A stretch of 64,000 nt of DNA from Ecdyonurus torrentis (Eukaryota; Arthropoda; Insecta; Ephemeroptera; Heptageniidae), in assembly GCA_949318235.1 (NCBI GenBank), contig OX439127.1, forward strand, positions 22,405,374-22,469,373. The letters run 5' to 3'. Positions 56,157-64,000 of the stretch are shown in pieces; positions within the stretch are counted from its first letter, which is position 1; each line of letters begins with the position of its first letter. A program made the position numbers and the translations under genes. The notes under the pieces are model-generated. The model searched no databases, was not told where the DNA came from, and saw nothing but the letters and a program-made list of their open reading frames with translations.

Positions 56157-56490
56157 TTAAAGGCATATAAAACATTGAAACAACATGTTCTAAACACAAA
56201 ATGGGATCTACAAAACTGATGATATTTTTTACAAGAATGTTAATGCAGCCACACAAAAGAGCTTGAAAAATATGTAAAGTATGCAATTTGCGTGAATATT
56301 CCTGTTTATGACGTCATTAACAGGCAAAAACTAGTATGAAAATGTTGTGCGGGTTGCATAAATTGAAATTTTCTGATCACTGCTACGGGGCTACTGTTGG
56401 GTTTTGAGACCAACTAACGTTATTTATGTAAGTCCCATCAAGTGTTTTGTGATGTAAAGGCAAATTTGTTCATGTTTTCTATGCCTTTAA
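56157..56490. mobile_element. TTAA-flanked element, family T-c, full copy
   Basis: TTAA at 56157-56160 and 56487-56490, with ends AGGCATATAAAACATTG and complement CATGTTTTCTATGCCT. Contains TGACGTCA at 56309-56316 and GTGCGGGTTGCATAAATTG, shared with 51428-51723. No coding capacity. Confidence 0.85.
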
Positions 56491-56589
56491 GCTGTTACCT
56501 ATATATATATATTACAGAACAAAGAGAAATACCAAAGAAATTTTAAGGGGTAGTTTAAATAAAAACATTCTATATAAAAGAGGAAATAT

Positions 56590-56779
56590 TGTCCTTAATC
56601 GATAAATATGTGAAATTTTTAATTTTTAGTTCATTTAGTATTTTTAATTAATTTTTAAAAGCCGCAAAATGACCTCACAGTGATTTGCAGCTTTTTCCTA
56701 TGCCCATCAGACATATAAAAGTTATCAACATAACGTCATTTTTCAATTTTCTAAAATTGGGGACAATGCTCTTTTAGAA

Positions 56780-56790
<11 letters not shown>
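56590..56790. repeat. fragment related to the TMEM43-intron foldback
   Basis: TAATTAATTTTTAAAAGCCG and AGCTTTTTCCTATGCCCATC match the left flank of the 35564 element (TTCATTTTTAAAAGTCGCG, ACTTTTCCTATGCCCAT). It lacks the 38-base internal repeats. Confidence 0.65.
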
Positions 56791-56811
<21 letters not shown>

Positions 56812-57271
56812 AGATTCGAATTCCTTATTGATGCTGGCTATAATTTAAAAATAAATAAATAAAATTATGGTTTATATTTAAAGATTAAGCTGCATGGATC
56901 CAAACAAATTTCAAAGTATCATAAAATATCTTCGCTATAAGTTTTGCATGTGATAATTATAATTATTTCAAAAATAAAAGTTGCACAAATTTGAATTTAT
57001 GTTGATTAATTAAATAAAATATTACGTTACAATTTTATGTAAATTTAAGTAAAATATATATGACGTTCACTAAATTAATAGATAATATTTCGTTCTTTTA
57101 TATTTTTTGTTCGTTTTTTACTCTTTCATCGTATATTAACTTATGCAAAATTGTTATTTAACTTATTTCTTTACCGAAAAAACTGAAAAAAAAATGTTCT
57201 TCTTGCAAAACAAAGAAATAATAAAAGCACCCTTTTTAAGCGATTTTTTCCTCAAAAAAGGGGCGTGTCTT

Positions 57272-57308
57272 AAAAATTTCCGGGGGGCGAAGCCCCCCGG
57301 AAATTTTT
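57272..57308. repeat. perfect 17-base hairpin with 3-base loop
   Basis: AAAAATTTCCGGGGGGC, loop GAA, then the exact complement. The GGGGGGCGAAGCCCCCC core is a very stable stem in an AT-rich context. Confidence 0.85.
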
Positions 57309-57430
57309 GGTACTAGAAAGGACGGAGGATTACGCCCTCAAAAAGAGGATGTACTCTTCAAAAGAGGACAGTTGGCAACATTAAAACCCAGAAAAGAGCC
57401 TCTAAAACTTCGCATAAATACTATGCATAT

Positions 57431-57738
57431 ATAGGGTGTGTACGCATGATGTCATTCTGAGTGCTTTTCGATGCTCTTCTTGAGCAATGAATAACATTGC
57501 TCAGCATAGGACAAACATAGTTTTTGGCTATTTTCTTTGGTAAATTAGCTATTTTTTTGTCATTATTATTTTTCTTGCATACTTGAGGTACTAATTCAAC
57601 CTGTTAACAGCATCAATGCTCTCAAAAAAATTTCGAAGTATTTTTAAACTGGTAAAATGTGCCATTTTCCTATACCGGCCAATGTTATTTAGTGCTCACT
57701 TATGGCGTCGACTTTAACATGAATGAAACCAACCTATA
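57431..57738. mobile_element. family C element, copy 2
   Basis: Homologous to 41124-41428, with end TAGGGTGTGTACGCATGATG and right end AACCTATA. Shared internal blocks are listed for copy 1. Confidence 0.8.
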
Positions 57739-59059
57739 TAATGGAGTTTTTTATCAGTATAGCACGCGGAAAAACCTGAGTTCCCTAATTTCACATTACG
57801 CTTAAACATGTTCTTTGTTGCTGTTGTTGCAATTTTTTAGAAAAATACTGCGCCCGATGCCGGAGATATTTTAATGAGGAATACATACAGGCATATATAT
57901 TTATGTGTTTTATTGAGACAGAAATTTTTCAACTTTTTTTTTTTTTTTTTTTTTTGAAACTGCGATAACCTCTATAATATTACGAGACTCTGCATTTATT
58001 ATGTGACTTTTATTTTTATTTGCATTATATAGCTTTTGTATTTATTGCTACATTAAATTATTAAAAATATAAAAAAATAACACCGATTTTTTTCAGTATA
58101 TCATATATACATACATAATATGTGTGTGTGTATTTTATATAATATAGATATACATAACATATATTGATCAATTAAAAATAAATAAATAATTTTAATGATC
58201 AGCAGAAGATTATATACATACATAATCTGTATACATATAATTACATAACATAATATACATAATTATATAAATATTGATCTCTTAAATTGTATAAATAATA
58301 TAACACAAACACATCCATCATATATGTATACATATAGCGTTAAATGGTCATATGTAAAGGATACAAAATTTAATACGCATCCCCTGTATGATCTATATTC
58401 AATAATTAAGGAAAAATTTTGTGCACTGCTTTTTTACACATGTGTATGGGTGCCAGAGGTGCCACAGTATAATAAATATGTATGATGTTTTTGTTATAAG
58501 GATAGGTGTTTCATAATATGAATGCATCATACTAAATGTACTTTATAATCTACGCCTTGGAAGCTTATGAGAAGAGCAAAGTGTTGTTAAAATAAAATTC
58601 AATGTCAATCAAAACATTGACACGACATGCACGTGACTTGAATTAAATCGACCACCCCTGCAGTACAAAAACTGTCAGTGCTGTATTTATCTCCAACTTT
58701 TAACCATCAGTTAAAAGTTTGAGCTAAGCATGTGCATTTTATATTATAAGAAAAGTAAAAACATCTAATTCTTAAAAACGATATTTGAGTTAGTATATTT
58801 TCTAACTGAAACATGGGACTCTTATTTTCATGCTTGAATTCACGAATTCAAAATTATTATTCACAGCTGTTTTTATAAATGGAGCATACGAACCTCTACT
58901 GTTTATTTTGCACTTGTCGGCAAACACATTAACAAAAAAAAATCACTCAATTTTGTATATTTAAAACGTTCGAATGTTAACGCAGACTTAAGTTAACTTA
59001 AAACAAAACCAGGAATATCACAGTTTCAGTTGAAATTAAAATAAAATGTCATGCAAGTG

Positions 59060-59240
59060 ACAGCTTTGCTATCACACCACATGACGGTGTTCGGTTGTTC
59101 TTGGTTATCAATGTCGTCTGCTAGCGCCTAGCGGGCTGCTAGCGGGCTAGCGCAGTGAGCTCAGCAGCGCTGGTGCTAACTCTTGGAAGTTGTGGCGTTA
59201 GTGGTGTACTGTTGCGTTAGCGAAACTTATAAGCACATTA
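59060..59240. promoter_or_regulatory. GC-rich block, candidate RUNDC1 promoter/first exon
   Basis: About 150 bases of markedly higher GC with repeated CTAGCGGG/GCTAGCG units and CGCTGGTGCTAACTC, isolated in AT-rich DNA about 4.8 kb upstream of the RUNDC1 start. No clear donor site was found, so the link to RUNDC1 is by position only. Confidence 0.35.
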
Positions 59241-61084
59241 GGATACCCTGTTTTAGACTACATTGCATTACGTATGTATCCACACGCTTAACCAATCAAT
59301 GTCGAGTAAGCAAAATCTCCACTAATCAGAATCATGGATATGGCATGCAACGGTAGAGCCAACAACAAGGCATGTCACTTATTTTTTAAGGCTCTCTAGT
59401 TATTGATTTCAGAGCGCGATACGTGGGTGGATATTTCAAACAGAAAAACACGAATAATAATATGCATAATAAAAATAATAATATTAATGATACAAAATCT
59501 GAATGTCTGATTCTGATGACTATCACTTTACTACTGATCGTGAATCATGATTTCTATAAGGTGCTTATTGATGACTCCGTTACGATTTGTAAATCGTGTC
59601 AAAATTGTTTGTGTAAAATAATTATCTCCTGTAAATTTATTAATGAACATTGAACATATGAATCTGATGTTAATTGTCTTTATTGTTACATATTTTTATT
59701 GTTGCAAATATAGCAAGGTGCACAATAAAACAAATCAGTCAATGTATTTTTTATTAAATGAAGAGAATTTTGTTATGCAAAAATCAAGAACATATGCGAA
59801 ATTATTTACACACTCTCGGTACTATATAGAAACCGTGAAATACGCCAAAATATTTTAGACTTGAATTCTATGTAGAAATGGTCATTTTATGTCATTTACT
59901 ATAAATGTGTGATATTTAATTTTTAATGTGTATTGTGATTTCAAATATAATACTCTTGTGAAAAACTGTTTGCATGAGAGGAAAAGCTATATATATTAAT
60001 TATATATGCTCCCCTTTTTTTACCAGAATAAGTTAGTTAATTAGTCCTAAAATGACCTAAAAAAATGTATACTGAGTCTTTTGTCTTAATTAATTAACTG
60101 CTTTTGATTTTAAAGGAGATTGAAAATAATGAAATCATTTTTTAAATCTTAAACACCGTTTGCTAATAAATGCAAAAATACATTTCCTATCAGAACACAA
60201 GAACCATCTGTACTCGAGCATGCAGAATTGATAGATATGCTGCACTTTTTCAGTCCACATAATTTATTTTATAATTATAAAATTCTACGCTTTTGTATAC
60301 TATACTATAACTTTGCCTAATATGAGTACAATTAAATAATAATAAATAAATAGAAATAACTTTTTTCTAGATATTGCGTAGTAATTATATTAGCGATTTA
60401 TGCTTTCAATTTTGTTTATTAAAACTATATTTATATTATAGTGAAACTGCGCAAATGGTGACTATATAAAAGCGAGCTATAGCGTGTACTTCTTATATAG
60501 AATATTTGCCGCTAGTGAAATTATTATTATTATATATATAGACTACAGACTATACAGTTGAGTATACCATTGCAACGTGGGTTTTCATTCATGCGCATGT
60601 TTAGGAAAAAAGAAGGATGTGGTGTGTGAAATTATATATATATAGGGTACTGATAGTGTTAGAGAGATAGAGATCGACAAGTTATTCTTACATACAGGAA
60701 CTTTTTTTTTTTTTTTTTTTGTATAATGCAAATGCATTGCAAAAAAAAAAAATCAATAATAACAATATGTAGTGAAAAAGATTATATTATGTTATCGGTA
60801 AAAAAAAAAAAAAAAAAAAAAACTTTACTCAAGTTATGAGTATGAGTTAACCATAAAATAATGTCTATAAGAATAAATAATTTCTATTATCATATTGCAA
60901 ATTAAATATTTTGCACGGAATGGAACAGTCTTGCAGCAAGCAACTATAATAATAATATAATGTCATATAATCACACACACACAATAACTATATTGAGGTT
61001 ATAATTATATTGATGATATCAGAGACGGCAACAAATAAAACAAAACAATACAAGTATTTAATATTTCACAATAAGTTTTATCAG

Positions 61085-61090
61085 TTTATT
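61085..61090 (-). terminator. candidate polyadenylation signal of the 61403 gene
   Basis: AATAAA on the minus strand about 315 bases after the stop codon of the secreted-protein gene. First plausible signal; not proven. Confidence 0.45.
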
Positions 61091-61402
61091 GTTTTTTTAC
61101 ATGCACATCAAAAAAAAAATATTTTAAATAAATTAAAATGGAATAAAATAATAAATAAATAAAAAGTTACAGAAAAGAGCAGAGCAGAGTATAATTAACG
61201 TGCCAGATTGTAGGTATAAATAATAATATCAAAATTTTCAAGATTTTAAAACGTATTCGATTCCACTTACTGGTAGTGTAAGCAATAATAGTTAATAAAT
61301 TTAATATAGCAACGTACATTAAGACAACTATAAATTTAAAATAAATAAGTGAAATAAATTAAAATAAATTAATTATAATAAGAATTTTCAATTAAAAAAA
61401 AT

Positions 61403-62029
61403 TCAATTGTTTTGATATTGTTGATATTTTTCAATTGCATCAAGAACAAATGAAGAAATTTGATTAAAAGAATTTGATGGTACAAGAGATCGTACATGTT
61501 GAACGTTATCGTTTACAAATGAAATTGAGCAAAGTGGAGTAAAGGCACAAACAGATGCTGCAACACCTCCCGTAAGTAAAAAGATGATAGCTACTATAAC
61601 AACAGTAACTATCAGTTTAGAAACTATTTTAGCAAGTGCAAATTTCTTTGGTCCAAGGGATTTAAGTTTTGAAAGCTTATGTTTTAGTGGCAAAGGAATA
61701 GCAATAGGTTTACCATGTGCTCCATTTACAATATTGCTGTTGCCCGATTTAATAGCTGTTGCTCCACCGTTACTGCTATCATCAGAAGTGGCTAAATCCG
61801 CAAACAAAGATGCAATCGAAGCAAGAGGGTCTCCACCAGTAAGAAAAGATGAAGCAAGGGAAGAAATGCCACCCAGTCCTCCGGTTTCATGATCAGTTGG
61901 CACCAAGTACCCTTCATATCCAGTCTGCACACTAATTCCTGCGTCGTTGTCAAGGTTGCTGGAGGTAATCGTTGCAGGGGCCTCGGCAGTAACCAGTGCA
62001 GTCAAACAAAGAAGTAGCAGGGCAATCAT
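61403..62029 (-). CDS. unrecognised secreted/membrane protein, 208 residues
   Basis: Single coding exon with an acceptor (TTTCTTTGCAG) at 62045-62047, so transcripts should start at ATG 62029-62027. Residues 1-15 (MIALLLLCLTALVTA) form a clear signal peptide, likely cut before EAPAT. It is followed by an acidic Ser/Thr-rich part with GYEGYLVPTDHE, a Gly/Ser/Leu-rich part (GGISSLASSFL, LASIASLFADL), a basic stretch (PLKHKLSKLKSLGPKKFALA), one strong hydrophobic segment (KLIVTVVIVAIIFLLTGG, near 145-170) with two cysteines just after it, and a C-terminal polar tail ending YQQYQNN. This fits an exported, possibly membrane-anchored arthropod protein, but I recognise no family. Real-gene support is the coupling of promoter, UTR exon, splice sites, signal peptide and length. 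Confidence 0.8.
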   Translation of the reverse strand: MIALLLLCLTALVTAEAPATITSSNLDNDAGISVQTGYEGYLVPTDHETGGLGGISSLASSFLTGGDPLASIASLFADLATSDDSSNGGATAIKSGNSNIVNGAHGKPIAIPLPLKHKLSKLKSLGPKKFALAKIVSKLIVTVVIVAIIFLLTGGVAASVCAFTPLCSISFVNDNVQHVRSLVPSNSFNQISSFVLDAIEKYQQYQNN

Positions 62030-62044
62030 TTTTGTAGCAACAGT

Positions 62045-62224
62045 CTGCAAAGAAATAATAATCAAGTTAAAAATTACAATAATACTAAATGTGGATTGTA
62101 GTCTATTCTTTGAATATTATACTTTTAAACGAATTTAGTATGAATAGAATAATAAAATATTGATTTGAAGTAATATACGATAGTGCGAATCATTTTCTAT
62201 AGCTTAATGCAATAAAAAGTTGAA

Positions 62225-62260
<36 letters not shown>

Positions 62261-63050
62261 TAAAAGTACAATAAAAGTAAAATTCCCTTAACTTTAATAA
62301 AAACAAAAATAATCCCCAAAACAGGAAAAATGAAGCACGGTTTTAAAAATGTGTGCGTCCTGCGTACGTAACAGTAATATGATTATAGCCACATAGCATT
62401 GGAATTTTCTAATTCAACAGTTATATATTTTACAACTTTAATTTTTAATTAATATTAAAAAAAAAAGTAATAATAATAAAAAAAAAACAAAAAAAACTAA
62501 TGTCATATAGCCTGTCCACGCGGAGCAATATTATGCATTGTCCAATTTCAATGCGTGAAAATTTAGTGCATTATTAATTACGTAATTTATGCAGCATTTA
62601 TGTGTTTATTAGTTATTATATAAAATAAACATCACTGATTTGGAAGAGTAAAAATATTGCACACTTTACAAAATTATATTTATGTGATGTAAAAATAGTT
62701 TGTTTGTTTTGTAAAAATTATATTATAGTATAAATTATATTGTTATGTACGAACATGTTATTAAATTGAAAATGGGCTAACTACTATAATTACTACGTAT
62801 TTACTTTTGTCTGCAACAGAGATTGTTGCAAATCAAATTTATAGGATATAAATTTTATCGCTAACTTATAATTAATAGTAACAATTCTGTTACAAAATGC
62901 TAAAATATCTGATCAACACTTGTTATTCAAGAGTTGATAAGAAGACGAGATGTACTATTTTTAGAATGTATCTAGGGAGGAAAAAAATATTAACTGTGAC
63001 GTAAATGCGAGAACAAATTGATTATGCGAGTTTATAGCTTGACAACTTAC
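62045..63050 (-). other. 5'UTR intron of the secreted-protein gene
   Basis: Donor GAC|GTAAGT at 63050 and acceptor TTTGCAG at 62045. About 1 kb, AT-rich, with a T tract at 62226-62257. No other feature. Confidence 0.65.
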
Positions 63051-63158
63051 GTCGTTGGTTGCGGAGGTGGGTTTTACTCTGATGCTCTAGCGAACGAGGG
63101 TGAAACAGTGAGACCCAGCAGCGCAGACTCGGCTCCGTAGTGTGTGGGTTCAATGAAT
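63051..63158 (-). other. 5'UTR exon 1 of the secreted-protein gene
   Basis: Predicted from the initiator at 63158 and the donor AACCAACGAC|GTAAGTTG. It is GC-richer than the flanks and has no ATG-initiated frame that continues into the coding exon. Confidence 0.6.
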
Positions 63159-63188
63159 GAAATTTTGTGCGTGGGTTAGACCTTTATA
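63158..63188 (-). promoter_or_regulatory. TATA/Inr core promoter of the secreted-protein gene
   Basis: TATAAA at 63188-63183 and an initiator TCATTC at 63160-63155 whose A lies 30 bases downstream, the canonical spacing. A tightly regulated, tissue-specific gene is the usual owner of such a promoter; that is inference. Confidence 0.7.
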
Positions 63189-63189
63189 T

Positions 63190-63338
63190 GATGCGTCGAT
63201 AACGGGGTGTGAGCTAAAATTAGAAATACTGCAGGTTTTTACCCTCAGGTATTGCCTTCGACGAGAAATATTTACATGCGGATAATGAGGAAAATAATTC
63301 AAATCATTAATATCCAATTTATTGTTTTGTTTATATAC

Positions 63339-63369
<31 letters not shown>

Positions 63370-64000
63370 CCAGCGCAGGCTTTTACCTAATTTTAAACAT
63401 CGATTTTCAAGTTTAATGGAGGTATTGGAGGTTTATCGGTTTATTTTATTTAGTCTTAAAACACGTAAAATTATGTGTAGTATTTCTCATTTAAATATCT
63501 CCGGAATCGGTGCAGTTGTTTTCACGAAAAAAAGGTGTTTCTCTCCATAAGCGTAATGTTAAATTAAGGGGTCCTTAGCTTTTTCCGAGCCCTATACCGA
63601 GAAAAAAAAATAATTTGAATGTTCTCAGAGGCCATAATTTTCTTGACATTGTTTGTACAAATCTTGAAGATTTACATTTTACTTTTATTACTAGTTTATA
63701 CTGTTCCTTATCACTAAAATGTAAGCTGTAAAACTATAAGTCTGTAACTATATAGCTATTTATTTAACCTACCTGCGTATAGAAAAGTATAAAGCGTTTT
63801 AGCAAATCTTTAATAAACTATTGATCCAACACTTTTACATATTAGGATGATTATGATTATATACCGCTTATTTCAATGTGATAAATATTTTAATTACGGT
63901 TTATTTTTCTCGTCAAATAACACCAAACTTAGTATTTTTAAAGGTTTTATAGAAAGCCTTTACCAAGTATCAAATCATACCAAAACGATTGCTGACAATA
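63190..64000. other. right-edge intergenic sequence
   Basis: AT-rich, with a T tract near 63342-63366. TGTTAAATTAAGGGGTCCTTAG near 63558 hints at a repeat end. No gene seen. Confidence 0.5.

Larger units (their letters stand above)
54358..61402. other. region upstream of RUNDC1 coding sequence
   Basis: About 7 kb without a supported coding exon. It probably includes RUNDC1's first intron and promoter. Contents: a C/G-run hairpin near 54410-54445, A/T tracts near 54925, 55696, 56080, 56786 and 57931, GAA repeats near 55727, repeat elements at 55604, 56157, 56590, 57272 and 57431, and a GC-rich block at 59060-59240. Confidence 0.55.

Overview
The window is nuclear DNA of an invertebrate animal, most likely an arthropod. 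It is AT-rich, its genes have many small exons, and it carries long homopolymer tracts, TA microsatellites and a dense population of short inverted-repeat transposons. The conserved genes do not fix the order or species. No bacterial operon structure, rRNA, tRNA or CRISPR array was seen.

Five protein-coding genes can be assembled exon by exon. (1) 55-7784, minus: an SLC17-type major-facilitator transporter, six exons, 3' end beyond the left edge. (2) 13802-28092, minus: glucose-6-phosphate 1-dehydrogenase, 11 exons, 535 residues, with a 33-base cassette exon and a candidate alternative first exon. (3) 34902-39625, plus: TMEM43/LUMA, seven coding exons, 416 residues. (4) 46417-54347, minus: RUNDC1, 13 coding exons, 587 residues, including one GC-AG intron. 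(5) 61403-62029, minus: an unrecognised 208-residue secreted or membrane protein with a 5'UTR exon and a well-formed TATA/Inr promoter near 63158-63188. All exon joins of the first four genes keep frame. G6PD and TMEM43 are head to head, and TMEM43 and RUNDC1 converge. They look like unrelated housekeeping genes (pentose-phosphate NADPH supply, inner nuclear membrane/ER scaffold, RUN-domain trafficking adaptor, organic-anion transport), not one pathway.

Most remaining structure is mobile-element debris. It includes several families of long-terminal-inverted-repeat foldback elements flanked by TTAA; a CAGGG-type hAT-like element with an 8-base target duplication that has been split by a TTAA element; two pogo-like and two Tc1-like miniature elements; and one family (called R1 here) with at least seven copies, often nested.

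The most striking find is a complete type I hammerhead self-cleaving ribozyme on the minus strand at 1890-1949, with a TATA box 75-90 bases upstream. It lies in an intron of the SLC17 gene in the sense direction. The layout resembles a terminal repeat of a Penelope-like element or a retrozyme. A second unusual pattern is the repeated occurrence of the CRE palindrome TGACGTCA, mostly inside unrelated foldback elements.
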